Assembly: GCA_036172225.1 (NCBI GenBank)
Contig: CM069918.1
Coordinates: 25,892,561-25,956,560, forward strand
Source: Cryptocoryne crispatula var. balansae
Lineage: Eukaryota; Streptophyta; Magnoliopsida; Alismatales; Araceae
Direction of reading: 5' to 3'
Length of the DNA stretch: 64,000 nucleotides
The position numbers were made by a program, and so were the translations under genes. The notes beneath the pieces are model-generated. The model worked only from the letters and a program-made list of their open reading frames with translations, did no database searches and was not told the DNA's origin. Within the stretch, counting starts at the first letter, position 1, and every line of letters starts with the position of its first letter. Positions 34,996 to 46,899 of the stretch are shown here, one piece after another.

Positions 34996-35622
34996 TTACG
35001 GGATCTCCAGTGGCTGAAGTGGTCCTGCTGGCTTCCTATGCTCTGCCTTCACCTGTTGACAAATCAAACATTTGGATACATAGTCAGCCACATCTCTTTT
35101 CATGCCTTCCCACCAGAACTGCCTCCTAAGATCTTGATACATCTTGTTTGCCCCTGGATGAATAGCATATTGAGATCTATGAGCCTCTGCCAATATGTCC
35201 TGCCTTAGCTCTGCATCCTCTGCCACACACAACCTTCCCTGGTGCCTGATTGTACCATCTTCATACCTGGAGACATCTGATCTTCTGACCAAATCTTGCA
35301 CTGCCTGGTTCCCAACTTGAGCTTCTTTCACCCTGTCCACTAAAGCTGACCCAATAGAAAGTTGTGCCAAGAAGGATGTTAGGTTATCCACTTTCCTGTT
35401 GGGTGCATAATCAATTAACAATTCCATTCCTTCCCAAGTCTGGTGCAACTGCATAGCCATCATCTTTTTCCTGCTAAGTGCATCAGCTACAACATTAGCC
35501 TTCCCTGGATGGTAGTTCAGGCTAAAGTCATAGTCCTTCATGTACTCCACCCATCTTCTCTGCCTCAGGTTCAAGTCCTTCTGGGTGAATATGTACTTTA
35601 AGCTCTTGTGATCAGTGAACAT
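34996..35622 (-). pseudogene. Chromovirus RNase H end and integrase HHCC domain
   Basis: A 208-codon frame begins MFTDHKSLKYIFTQKDL, the last part of RNase H (with NVVADALSRKK), and ends with the integrase zinc domain: His in AHRSQYAIHPG and the pair CLICQQVKAEH. It is set off from neighbouring parts of the same frame by a TAA on each side (35,623 and 34,994). Both stops interrupt otherwise well-conserved protein. Confidence 0.9.
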
Positions 35623-36147
35623 TTAAAAAATCTCACCATACAAGTAATGCCTCCACACCTTTAAGGCATGAACCACAGCTGCCATCTCCAAGTCATGAAC
35701 AGGGTAATTCTTCTCATGGGGCTTCAGTTGCCTGGAAGCATAGGCAACAACTCTACCATGCTGCATAAGCACATAGCCCAAACCAACCCTAGAAGCATCA
35801 GTGTAGACCACAAAACCTCCTGAACCAGAAGGTAGCACAAGAACAGGTGCCGTGGTCAACTTCTCCTTCAAGCATTGGAAGCTCTCATCACACTTATCTG
35901 TCCATTTAAATCCTCCTTTCTTGGTCAGAGCAGTCAATGGGGCTGATATGGAAGCAAACCCCTCAATGAACCCGCGGTAGTATCCTGCCAAACCAAGGAA
36001 ACTCCTCACCTCAGTGGGGTTGGTGGGCCGTTCCCGCCCGCACCGCCTCCACCTTGCTTGGATCAACCCGCACACCTGCCTCAGAAATAATATGACCCAA
36101 GAAGTTAACACTCTTGAGCCAAAAGGCACACTTACTGAACTTGGCAT
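35623..36147 (-). pseudogene. Chromovirus RT thumb and RNase H start
   Basis: Recognisable sequence begins at about residue 35 with NPTEVRSFLGLAGYYRGFI, the RT connection. RNase H follows (VVYTDASRVGLGYVLMQHG, with its Asp and the RQLKPHEKNYPVHDLEM segment). The first 35 or so codons are out-of-frame read-through. A short frameshift near 36,030 separates it from the RT core, and a TAA ends it at 35,623. Confidence 0.88.
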
Positions 36148-36967
36148 AGAGCTGGTGTTCTCTCAAAGTCTGCAAAACAATCCTTAGATGCTGACAGTGT
36201 TCATCATCACTAGCAGAGTAGATCAAAATATCATCTATAAAGACAACCACGAACTGATCTAGGTATTCTCTGAAAATCTGGTTCATCAGACCCATAAACG
36301 CTGCAGGTGCATTGGTAAGGCCAAAAGGCATCACCAAAAACTCATAATGGCCATACCGGGTCCTGAATGCTGACTTGGGAATATCTTCCTTCTTGATTCT
36401 CAATTGATGATAGCCTGATCTCAATTCAATCTTAGAAAAAAACTTGGCATTCTGCAACTGATCAAACAAATCATCTATGTGAGGCAGGGGATACTTGTTC
36501 TTTATGGTTAACTGGTTCAACTTCCTGTAGTCAATGCACAATCTCAGTGATCCATCCTTCTTCTTGACAAACAGCACTGGTGCACCCCAAGGTGACACAC
36601 TAGGGCGAATAAAACCCAGTTCTAGCAACTCTTCTAACTGCTTCTTCAGCTCTCTCAGCTCTGCAGGTGCCATCCTATAAGGAGCAATAGAAATAGGAGT
36701 AGCCCCAGGGACAAGATCAATGGCAAAATCAATGTCCCTAGGTGGTGGCAAACCTGGCAACTCGTCTGGAAATACATCTACAAATTCATTAACTATAGCC
36801 ACATTCCCCAATGCTAGACTATCTCTAGACTCCTCTACTTTGGTAACACAAGCTAAGTAAGCTTCACACTGGGCACCAATCAACTTGGAAGACTTCAAGG
36901 CAGAAATCAGCATCTTGGAACTGCCATAGCTAGGACACTTATAAGAGAAATTGTCACCCCCAGGTAT
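36011..36967 (-). pseudogene. Chromovirus reverse transcriptase core
   Basis: From the TAG at 36,968 the frame stays open through PSYGSSKMLIS, the linker EFVDVFPDELPGLPP, and RT blocks SPWGAPVLFVKKKDGSLRLC, IDYRKLN, MPFGLTNAPAAF and the catalytic VFIDDILIYS at about 36,222-36,251. It ends in nonsense after EAGVRVDPSKVEAVRA, where the frameshift occurs. The active-site pair of aspartates is intact. The first ATG is at 36,913, but in a working element this part would be read from gag. Confidence 0.92.
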
Positions 36968-38587
36968 CTAGAAAATCACCCTCTTCTTGAAGCAGTCTAG
37001 GATGGCATGGTGATGTTCCAGCCAATCCATCCCAAGGATGACATCAAAGCCCTCCATCTCAATCACAAATAACCGTGCCCTCAAAATATAACCACTAACA
37101 TCTATATCACACTGGGGTATACAAAAAGATACATCTACTGACTTCCCAGATGGCATGCTAACACTGACTGGACTACACTCAATAACCTCATGCTTGCAAT
37201 ACTTGAACAGGAAAGTAGCAAACCGGAAGGAAACAAAGGAATCCGTAGCACCAGAATCAAATAATACTCTAGCATGATATCCAGCAACCAAAAGTGTACC
37301 TTCTGCCGCATTGGCTGCCTCTGGAATATCTTGGCGCTCCATGGCAAACACCCTGGCCTGGGCACTGCGTGGTGGTGGCTGTGGTGCTCGTGGTGCCCGA
37401 GGTGCTACAAATTGCCTCCTAGGTGGTGTTGGTCGCTGCTGGGGCACGAACCGCTGCTGCTGGGGTGCTTGGCGCTGAGGAGGTGCTGGAAGGGTGAGCT
37501 GCAGACGACGAACCTCCTCCCTGATCTGTGCTGCTGGTGGTGGTGGTGCTGCTCCCCTGGCTCTGCTAGGACACTCTGCTAACATGTGGCCCTGCTGGCC
37601 ACACCCAAAACATGCTTTGGCCCTACGGTAGCAAGTACCGCCAGGATGGTATCTCCCACAGATGCCGCATGCCATGCCATCCATTGGCATCTTCCTCTTG
37701 CGATCCACCCCCTGCTGGGGTTGAGTACGTGCCGGTGCCCTCTGGTACTGAGAAGGCTGCCTGTAAGCTCCCATGCTCTGCTCTACCCTGCATGCTGCCT
37801 CGTACACTGCTGCTAGGCTGCGCCAAACCTTGGACACCAACCTGTCCCTGATTGCTCCATGAAGTCCACTCACGAACTTCTTGGCTCTCTTGCGTTCTTC
37901 CTCGTACAGGTTCGGTGCATAGGCTTCCAGCTCCACGAATTTGCTCTCGTACTCCATCACAGTCATGCTGCCCTGCTGCAGAAGTAGGAACTCAAGCTTC
38001 TTCTCATCTCTGATATGCGAAGGGACATACTTGTCCCTGAAGACTCCGACAAAGTCTTCCCACTCGACCTCTGCCTCTGTTACCTCAGTGTATCGGGTGC
38101 GGAGTAAAGACTCCCACCAAGCTCCTGCAGAATGAGACAACATGTGCATGGCCAAACGGACCATGTCCTCAGGCGGACACTGCATGGCCCTGAAGATCTT
38201 GCCAACCTCCCTCAACCAGTTCTCTGCCAATGCCGGGTCCCTCTCGCCACGGAAAGCTGGTGGTCCCAGCCTCTTGAACTCCTCCAAGGTGCTGACCTGA
38301 GGTCTCTCTGCCCTGGCATTCTGCTGCTGTGCCCTACCCTGCTGGGCCTGGTTCTGAGCCTGAACCGTCTGAAAGAGCTCGTGTATGGCACCCAGGATGC
38401 CAGCTGCATCCGGTACCTGACCTCCAACCTGCACTGGCGCATGACCTCCAACCTGACCTTGCACTGGTGCTTGGTCTCCACCCTGCACTAAGTCCTGCTG
38501 GCGACGACCTTGCTGATCCCCGTTCATCTCTGGCACATTCCGTGCATCGCCGTTTCCACGCCTACGGTTGTAACCCCTGGAGGCCAT
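36968..38587 (-). CDS. gag: Chromovirus Gag-protease reading frame
   Basis: 539 codons from ATG 38,587 (MASRGYNRRRGNGD). An in-frame ATG 14 codons upstream exists, but this start suits the gag position 180 bp inside the PBS. The capsid region (RLGPPAFRGERDPALAENWL onward) is followed by a CGICGRYHPGGTC cluster and the nucleocapsid zinc knuckle CFGCGQQGHMLAEC (Cx2Cx4Hx4C) near residue 325, a Pro/Gln-rich linker, and an aspartic protease with VLFDSGATDSFVS near residue 443 and ILGMDWL near the end. A TAG at 36,968 stops the frame between protease and RT. Gag packages the element RNA; the protease cuts the polyprotein. Confidence 0.88.
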   Translation of the reverse strand: MASRGYNRRRGNGDARNVPEMNGDQQGRRQQDLVQGGDQAPVQGQVGGHAPVQVGGQVPDAAGILGAIHELFQTVQAQNQAQQGRAQQQNARAERPQVSTLEEFKRLGPPAFRGERDPALAENWLREVGKIFRAMQCPPEDMVRLAMHMLSHSAGAWWESLLRTRYTEVTEAEVEWEDFVGVFRDKYVPSHIRDEKKLEFLLLQQGSMTVMEYESKFVELEAYAPNLYEEERKRAKKFVSGLHGAIRDRLVSKVWRSLAAVYEAACRVEQSMGAYRQPSQYQRAPARTQPQQGVDRKRKMPMDGMACGICGRYHPGGTCYRRAKACFGCGQQGHMLAECPSRARGAAPPPPAAQIREEVRRLQLTLPAPPQRQAPQQQRFVPQQRPTPPRRQFVAPRAPRAPQPPPRSAQARVFAMERQDIPEAANAAEGTLLVAGYHARVLFDSGATDSFVSFRFATFLFKYCKHEVIECSPVSVSMPSGKSVDVSFCIPQCDIDVSGYILRARLFVIEMEGFDVILGMDWLEHHHAILDCFKKRVIF

Positions 38588-38764
38588 CCTGTTCCAAGAA
38601 GTAAACATCCAATCAGATAATTCCAACATACAACTTCCAATAATGCAAAAAAAGATCTAAATTCCATCTAAAATCCAAAATCACTTGATCTAAATCAAAC
38701 TTTGTTCTCCTAAATCCAAATAATGCATCCGGGCAGATCCAGAAGGATCTTCAGGCCGGAAGAA

Positions 38765-38777
38765 TGCTCTGATACCA
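38765..38777 (-). promoter_or_regulatory. Chromovirus primer binding site
   Basis: The minus strand reads TGGTATCAGAGCA, five bases inside the 5' LTR. It is complementary to initiator tRNA-Met. Confidence 0.88.
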
Positions 38778-38782
38778 ACTCC

Positions 38783-41172
38783 TGTCACGACCCGGAATAT
38801 ACGAATGCGCAGCGGAAAATAAATCCGGAATATCGAGACAGTTTAGGAGAACAAACCAAATCCACATACCATAACTCTGAATGATTAAAAACAACCTGTA
38901 ATGTTCCAATCTCATTCAAACTCTAAGTAAACACTACAAATAACCACAACTAAACAATTAAGAGGATTCAACACATAGTCCAAACGACCTCTGAAAATCA
39001 CCCCAAACAATTTCTAACTAACAGATAGAAGGAAAAACTCAGCAACCTAGATAGAATGAGGTGATCACTCGCCACCAAACTCCTCATCTTCTGGGTCCTC
39101 GAACTGCTCTGGATCAACTCCAAGGTCCTCCTCGAAATCTTCTCCAAAGTCCTCCTCAAGAAGAGGCTCCTCGAAATCAGCTGAAAAATTTATAATGGGA
39201 AGGGGTGAGTCACAACAGACTCAGTAGGTCTTACACCCGAACTACCCCACTATAATAATGATTCTAGTGGTATAATAGAATAATAAGCCTATAAATCAGA
39301 TTTAATACATAGGGTGTAAACTAATTATATATCTTTAATTAATTGATTACAAAATCAATCAACTACCCCATATGATAACTAGACTCTATATGCATTAAAA
39401 CTGACATAACCTACACATTAGATGACTCTAGGTATGCACATAACACACACAACCTAACATAAAACCAAGAACACAACTAGACCACTAACATATATGCCAA
39501 AATACACAACTAGACACCTGTCTGAGTAAATATCATGCTCCACCTGATAAATGTAGTCACATCACAAAACTAGCACCAGATTTACCATATAGTAGGAAGT
39601 AACATATAGTAACTAAATCCCATAGTACCCCTAGGCAGGGGAGTACTTAGGATAAACCGCGGTATCTGGGATCGAAGGATGCTCCAGATTGAACTAACCT
39701 CCACTGCCCAGGGGCCACTAATTTAGTCTGGTGAAGTACATTTCCAACACAATGCAGCTCACTGCACTAACCACATTCCACACCATGCAAGCATATAATT
39801 AACTCAGACAGTAAACACATGAACATTAGATTGGCATTTCAAACATGAAATACATAGATGAACACCCATGGTTCTATGCATCACATATTTGCATACCACA
39901 CCACAATCTAGCATAAACCAGAACCAACCTATCATATGATGCATCTAAACGGGATCATGCGGGCTACAAACTATACATATCAAACACATGCTTAGACGGA
40001 CACTATTACCTAGTGCATATATGAAACTAAACTAAATTCTAATATCACTATACCTAAACCTTACATCGGCTTTTTAACAAATCAAGATATACATTAAAGA
40101 TTATCGCGATGCAACAATGCTAAACTAACTAGGTTCAACTATAGAGACATACCTAACATGTTAACATGCATAATTGAATAATTATCCAACACGATGAATA
40201 ATCATGGACATAGAACAATCTAAACATGTATGATTAAATAAGCTAATCTAAACTCTATCTAATCATGCTAATAAATCCAAAACAACCCATTAACTACAAT
40301 CTTCTAATCCTGGTGATCTAAACATGTTTCTTACGGTTTAATCAAAATATTAGAGTGCTAAGGATAGCCGAGATGCCTACCTTGACGGCAACGGCGAACG
40401 GCGCACGGATTTCCAAGGAAATTGAATTTGGCGACGAGACTGCCGCGGTTGCGTCGGCGACGAAAAACCGAGCCGGGTAGGTGGTTTCAAAACTGCCGGA
40501 GGAAGAAGAAAAATAAACTAGGGAGCTTGATAGAAGATAATAAGAGAGAGGGCGATAGGAGAGAGGTTGTATCACCGCGCGGGAGAGAGAGGAGGCCGGC
40601 GCACTGCGGCGCACGGCGGCGGGCTGCACGGCGGTGGCGCAGGCGGGCTCACGGCGGAGGGCCGCGCGGGCGCGGGTGGCGCGGCGGCGCACGGCGGCCG
40701 GGCGCGAAGGCCGAGGCGGTGGAGGTCGACGCGCGGCGGAGGTCATCGCGCGGCGGGCGGCGACGGGGCGGGCGCGCACGCGGGGCGAGGCGGGCGGCGG
40801 CGCTCGTACGAGGTACGAGGTGGCAACGACGTCGCGGCGGGCGGCGGCTGGCGGCTTCTCGCGGATACGCGGCGGTGCGGCGCTCGCGGCGGGCAGGCCA
40901 CGCGGCAGACGGCGGCGAGAGCGCGGTCTCGCGCGCGGGAAAAGGGGAAGAGGCGGGGTTGCAGGCGGCGGCGACCGAGGAGGGGAAAAAGAGGGGAAAA
41001 ATAGGGTTTTCGCGGTGGTGGAGAAAAACGGCGCCCGGGAGGGTGCGTACGGGGGGGGGGGTTTCGACGGGGGAGAAAAATATAGAGAGAGAAAAGGGGG
41101 GGTAAAATAATAAATAATTAATAACTAATTTTTTTTTCTTTTTAATTAACTACAAATTAACGTAATGTTACA
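38783..41172 (-). repeat. Chromovirus 5' LTR
   Basis: 2,390 bp, the partner of 31,503-33,884. Differences are mostly C/T and G/A changes, plus one short extra GCACGGCGGC-like unit near 40,610 and a shorter G run (11 against 13). The GC-rich block lies at 40,380-41,060. Confidence 0.93.
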
Positions 41173-41177
41173 TTGTT

Positions 41178-44100
41178 CTTGGAATGATAGGAGCTCAATA
41201 GTCATAATAGAAAAGCCTAAAGCCTAATAGAAAAGAGTATTGCAAAAGAAAAAAATGAAATGCTTCACTTGATAGCTGAAAAAACTGTGTAGTGTGTAAC
41301 TTAAGCTATATAGATTAATCAATAGACGTGCGGGTGATTGTAGATTAATCAAAATTAATTTTGATTTGAAAACAATTGAAATGAAACATTTACCATGAAG
41401 AAGCAGGAACAAATTGAATACGAAAACTGTGTTACAAATCCACCAAATCCCAAATCTGAAATCCCAAAATTCGAACTTCATAGTTCTCAAATATGAAAAC
41501 TGAGTTACAAAATCCCAAGTCCGGAAGAAACTTCAAAACTACGAGCTCAAGTCTGAAAAGTCTGAAATCTAGAATTTATTTTTCTGAAATTGCAAGTAAA
41601 AAATCAGCAATTCAAACATATGAAATTCAAATTCAAATGGTCCCCTGCTCAAATCTGAGAGTTTACTGAAATTGAAACTTCAATTAAAAATTAATAAAAC
41701 AGACTTGAGAATTTAAAACAAAATGCTAAAGGAACTTGAAATGTGGAAACCATACTATATTAGAGGTTTAAAATATCACAGCCATATGTCACAAGTACCT
41801 TACGTGGAAGATGATACTGGAGCAATGTGTAGGAGTTTAACACTGGAGATAGAAATCATGTAGGAAAGAAGATGAGACCAGGCAACATAAGTTGATTGCT
41901 TACAAGGAAGATAAAATTAATGACATCTTACAGTGAACTCTAATATAAGAAAGATTAAAACCGAAATCTGGGTTCTAAGATCTTTTAAGACAACCAAGTT
42001 AAAATCCATTTACTTCTCTGTATTTCATTTTGTTCTTTTAAAGAATGTCCGTATGTTTAGATAATTCTCATTGGGCATTATTCAATTCATCTGGTATTAG
42101 CCTAGATGTGGGAAACGTATGAACTGGACAAAAATTTGTGCACCATCTAAAATTCTGGAATTTGTTTATCCAAAATCCCAAGTCCAAAATTAGCAAAATG
42201 AAATTCAAATATAAAAACTTAAAACCAAAAAGTTTGAAAGTGAAACAAAAGTTCAAAACCCCAAAACTTCTAATTCCTTGTCTAGGTTGGTTAGATAAAT
42301 ACATCTACTTAAACTTTTTCTATTTTTCCACCTTTCTCTTATAATATTCATCTCATAATGGTTAGTTCCATGTCTTATTTTCTAAAAGAAAAAAGGATAA
42401 ATGAAATTCAAATTCTAGAATTTGTTTATATGAAATCCTATGTCAAAAATCAGCAAGATGAAATTCAAATCTTAAAACTTCAAAGCTCAAAGTAAGGATC
42501 TTGAAAATTCTGATAAGTCCATTATATAACCACAAAGTCATAGGTCAAGAAACATAAAAAAACTAAGACCCAAATCTAGAATCTGGAAATTCAGCAGAAA
42601 AATTCCAAGTAAGAGATCCCAAAGTCTGAAACTTTGAAGCTCAAATAAAAAAATATTGGAAAATATTGGAGATTCTAAGTAATTGTGTATGGGACCTGTG
42701 AACCTGTATGCATCATCTTCTCAGGAAGGTACCGCATTCTAGTGGAACATCTAGATGGAAGCTAAAAGCATGGAGACAAGGCTGCTCAAGTTGATTAACA
42801 TCATCAGATGACTGCTCGAGTAGGGTCTCAGAAGTATACCGTTGCCTACAACAAGATACGTGGCACAATTTTCTGTTGGATTTAGGATGAGAATGGTGAA
42901 CCCTAGAAACTTAATCCAACTGATCGTTAGATATGGGGTGTAAAAAAAAGTCAATTGACCAATTTGTGTCCAAACTGGTTCAATCAAGATTATTGGGGGT
43001 TTTAAGCTATAGAAGATATCATTTGTAAGAAACACCTTGGCTCACTTCACTTCCTATTAAGCGAGGTCTTCAGGTGTTTAATGGTCTCTTGAGAAATTGA
43101 CTTTGATTCGTTCATTCATTACCTCTAAAGCTTTCTCTCCTTGTGTTTCCGGCTAAAGGAGAGAGCTGAGTTCATACACTCACTTAAAAGCATAAAGAGA
43201 TCGTTCATGAGCCACGTTCATCTCGCACTTCACTTGCTTAACAGTTGAGTCACACAGCATATTTGGAAGCCAAAATTTTTGGAAGGCATTTGGAGCTCCA
43301 ATCAAAAAAACACCAGAGAAATCTAAGAATCTTAAACAGCAAAGATCCATAATTTTGAAGAAATTACTCCAAAGGCATTGGAGATTTGTAGGACATAAAT
43401 GAATTCTCCCCACCAAAATAAGTTCAGAACGAAAGACACAAACTCTTGACTCCAACATTTTTTGCATCCTCAACATTCTAGTCAAGTTTGAAATCTGGAA
43501 TTTGTTAATTGGAAAAAAAACCACTCTTGTTAATTGGAAAGAGTTATCACTAAAACTACTTTTGTTTATAAATCCATGCAAGCTAGGGTACAGCACAACT
43601 TCAAGATCAATGTTATTACGTAATGTATTTGATGCTGCATAACTGAATTTGTTTATTTTGTTTGCATTGAGGATCACATAATCGGAAGTTAAAATTTCAA
43701 TATGCATACTGATGTGGCAGAAATATGATAAAAGAAGTTGGAATTTTGGAAAGATTCAACTATTTAAATCCTTTTCCAATGCATTTACTGAATGACAATG
43801 GAAACTTTCTTTATATGAGGATCCTTTATTGTAATGTATTTCTTCTTTAAAATGATATGGAAACTGCAATCATGTATTCTGTTACCCGAAAGCAGATGCC
43901 TCATAAAATATGAATCAAGTTTGATGCCTAAACTTTAGCTGCTCTGTGAACAATTCACAATTCAATGTGTTTAGGTGTACCTTTCACCCTCTTCCGGACA
44001 TAGTTGAGAAAAAAACAGATTGATGTTATCATCGTGGAGATCATCCAAAGAGTAGAAAAAACCTGGGATAGAGTAATTGAAATATCTTTCTCTGGGATTG

Positions 44101-45880
44101 TAGATAGATTCTAGATTATGATTTTATGAAGTTTTTACTCAACACCATTTGGTATTAATAAATTTGAATTTGAACTGAAATTTACCTTCCTATCTATGAC
44201 CTGTAGTATTTCCAATGTGCTCTGGCATCCTAATGACACTTTACGAAATAAACTTTTTGGCAAGCTACTTTTCCTTGGAAGGACAAAGTAGAAGTCAAGT
44301 TTGGAATTTATCCTTCCTAGATGTATTGCTGGCAATAGGTGGTTGAGCCATATCCATAGCAATCTTCATCGGGCTATTTATTTTGTGAACAACACTTTTG
44401 GCTTCAGTTGTCTATGTTGGATCCTCTAACTTTTTCCAAGTTTCGTAACCAGAAAGCTTTCTTTTCAACCCTTCCCTTTGCCTTTCGTATTTTTCCATGT
44501 AGATTGATATTCCCTCCTTTATCCCCTATTATTCTATGCCACCTAAGGTGCAACGCATCCAAGTGAGGAGAGGGTCCCTGTCACCTTGACTCAGGCATTT
44601 GAGGCTAGACATAAATATTTAATATATATATATCCATACAAACGTTTTAAATTGTATCATGAAACTTAAGATGATTACAAAATTTTTTAGAGCAATAGCA
44701 ATAAAACGAACTGAAATAAATGCTACAAGTTAGTAGCCTTCTCTACTAAAAATTAAAATGCAAAAATAACCACAAAGAAAATTATAGAAAATGTTAAAAT
44801 GTTATAGAAATAACATTAAAAAAATCTGTAAAAAGTTAAAAATCTGTTGAGACTGGGTCGTTTGGGTCCAAACTGACCCGGGTCAGCCGGGGTCGCAATA
44901 AAAAATAATAAAATAATAATTTTAAAACAACCACAGGGTTAGGGTCGCGGGGTCGGGACTGCATCGGTCGGCCCAAAAATCGACCGGGTCAATCATGCCC
45001 AGAGGAATCCCTAGAATAAACAAGTCACGGCTGGATAAATGAACAAGGCAATAAACAAACAAAAGATTGATAATTGATAATATGAAATAAAGTAAAACAT
45101 AAATGATACAACATAAAAATACATGCTCACGATATACCATGATCCATGAAAAAAATTTAATTAAAAGTATAGTAGAAAATTTCACCAATAACTCAACAAG
45201 CCAAATTAAGCCAGTGCTCTCTATAGCCCAAAAAATCTGACTCAAAACAGATCCTAGAAATTCCCAAAGCTTACTCTCAAAAAGCCAATTTAAAGTTCAC
45301 TGTATGCTTTCACTCTAGAGTCTAGTCCCCACAAAGAGGATAATCCAATGTGCGAAGGGGTGCAGTAAGCAAAGGGCCATCCAGCCCAAATGAAGGCTCC
45401 ATCATGCCCAAAAATGGATTGGGACAGCAAGGCAAATGTGACCAAAAATTGAAAAATCTAGACTAAAAAACACAAACCCGAGGATGCAATCTAGACGCCA
45501 AATTCGAGAACATAAAAGTTCACGTTTGATGATAACAGAATCATTAAAAAATTTAGAAAGTCATAGTAAATTAAACTTACCCCAGAGCAAAGTCAAAATT
45601 GAATCTGAAATCTGAAACCTCAAGCTCAAAAGCCTAAATCTAGAACTTGAAATTCAATAAATCAAAATACCAAGTATGGAATCCTCAATGTTGTAACTGT
45701 GAAGTTCAAGGAAAAAAATTTAATCCATCAACTCTGGAAAAGGAAAAAAATAAAAAAAATATAGCACGACAAGAAATATGGAGTAAGACAAGAAATAAAA
45801 AAAAAAAAACAAAACCTCATCCTAGCACTGATGTTGAAGATTCTGTGGCCTCACTCTTCACCCCGTTCTCCATTTCGATT
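41178..45880. other. AT-rich Helitron interior, no supported gene
   Basis: The sequence is dominated by short recurring words such as AAATCTGAAATCC, TTCAAATCT and AATCCCAAGT. They are the reverse-complement style of the plus-strand Helitron interior at 25,520-25,720 and 28,010-28,140. The longest frame (43,180-43,707, minus, 175 codons) has no recognisable domain and low-complexity surroundings. I rate it as chance. Confidence 0.5.
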
Positions 45881-46630
45881 TGCACCTAGTACGCCCTCGG
45901 CACCCAGCAATCACCTGGGAAAGTGAACGGCGGCCACGGAGGCAGTCAACGCCGGAGGTGGCGAAGCGCGGGCGACGTGCTCGCGCACGGAACGAGGCGG
46001 CACGGCGGAGGGCATGCGGCGGCCGAGGGTGGCTGGCGGGGCGGCTGACGGCGGCAAGGCGGGTGGGACGAGGGTGCAGGCGGCGGCGGGCTGTTGCGCG
46101 GAGGCTCGGCGACAACGCGGAAGAGGGACGACGACCGGCCACGCGGCGGCGGCTGCGCGCGCTGCGAGCGCGGCCGAGGGGGAGGCGGGGCGATGGTCAA
46201 CGCCGGCCGGCGTTCGCGCGGGCGAGACGCCGGGGGCGAGGAAGGAGGGGATGACGGGGGCCGGGTCAACGGGGTGGTGGCGGCCGGGGGAGGTGTCGAT
46301 GGGGCTCGGCGGGGCTGGCGGCCTCGCAGAGGGAGGCGACGAGGCTGCCGCAGAAGGGCGCGGGGCACGGCGGGCGCCGCGGCGGGTGGCATGCGCGGCC
46401 GAACGGATGGCGCGGAGGCGGCGAGGCGTGCCGTCGCGCGGCGGGTGCTGGCGGCCAAGCGGCGGGTGACTGAGGCGGCACGGTGGCAGCCGCGTGGTAC
46501 GTGCGAGCGGGAGACGTGAACAGGCGATGCCAAGGAGAAATCGGCGCGCCTGAGGAAGCACAAGAGAGCGAAGGAGACGGGGCGTAACGCGGACGGTGGA
46601 GGCATTCGCAGGGCACCGAGAGAGAGGAGA
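45880..46630. other. GC-rich block in the Helitron 5' region
   Basis: About 750 bp of CGGCGG-type sequence is open in several frames on both strands at once (up to 309 codons on minus). This is what extreme GC content produces, so no protein is called. It may be a captured CpG-rich promoter or first exon. Confidence 0.55.
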
Positions 46631-46659
46631 CGTATAGGAGAGCAGGACCGACGGTGAAG

Positions 46660-46830
46660 GGTGAAACAGTCGGCGGAGGGGCGGAGTTTCATCACGCGAA
46701 GGCGATCGGTCGAGGGAAATAAATCCGACGGTGAAGAACAGGAGTCGGCGGAGGGGCGGAGTTTCATCACGCGACGGCGATCGGTTGAGGGAAATAAATC
46801 CGACGGTGAAGAACAGGACCGAACAAATCT
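46660..46830 (-). repeat. Two-unit tandem repeat near the Helitron 5' end
   Basis: A unit of about 70-75 bp containing GTCGGCGGAGGGGCGGAG, TTTCATCACGCGA and ATAAATCCGACGGTGAAGAA occurs twice. On the minus strand it resembles the repeat at 24,418-24,605 and lies at a comparable distance from the 5' end. Confidence 0.75.
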
Positions 46831-46899
46831 AAAATTGATCGAACGGTTGACAAGAGGAGGACGAAAATTTGACACTCGCGCTTCTTATATTAAGTTAGA

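Larger units (their letters stand above)
31503..41172 (-). mobile_element. Ty3/gypsy chromovirus, full length, pol broken
   Basis: Minus-strand element with a 5' LTR on the right (38,783-41,172), PBS, gag-protease, RT-RNase H, integrase with a chromodomain-like tail, PPT (33,885-33,900) and 3' LTR on the left (31,503-33,884). The duplication TTGTT flanks it perfectly (31,498-31,502 and 41,173-41,177). The order PR-RT-RH-IN is Ty3/gypsy. The chromo-like C-terminus suggests the Tekay/Del group of chromoviruses. The LTRs are very similar, with roughly two to three dozen differences by eye over 2.39 kb, so insertion is recent. Even so, pol has three in-frame stops and one frameshift. It inserted into the minus-strand Helitron. 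Confidence 0.95.
22959..46899 (-). mobile_element. Large Helitron, split by later insertions
   Basis: On the minus strand an element could start at 46,899 with TCTAACTTAATATAAGAAG, preceded by A. It would end at 22,959 with a hairpin (ACGTGCGAAACACGT), seven bases, then CTAG followed by T. These are the Helitron hallmarks: 5' TC, 3' hairpin plus CTRR, insertion between A and T, no TSD. Removing the nested plus-strand Helitron and the gypsy element leaves about 9.4 kb. The content is AT-rich filler with recurring AAATCTGAAATTC phrases, a GC-rich 5' part, a tandem repeat shared with the plus-strand Helitron, and a diacylglycerol kinase exon. No Rep/helicase gene is seen, so it is non-autonomous. 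Pairing these two ends is an inference; each end alone is well supported. Confidence 0.6.

Noticed and set aside
43180..43707. 175-codon minus-strand frame
   Set aside because: No domain, AT-rich filler on all sides, and no splice or promoter context; treated as chance.
45858..46875. Frames of up to 309 codons in the Helitron GC-rich block
   Set aside because: Open in many frames on both strands at once with no domain; a composition artefact.
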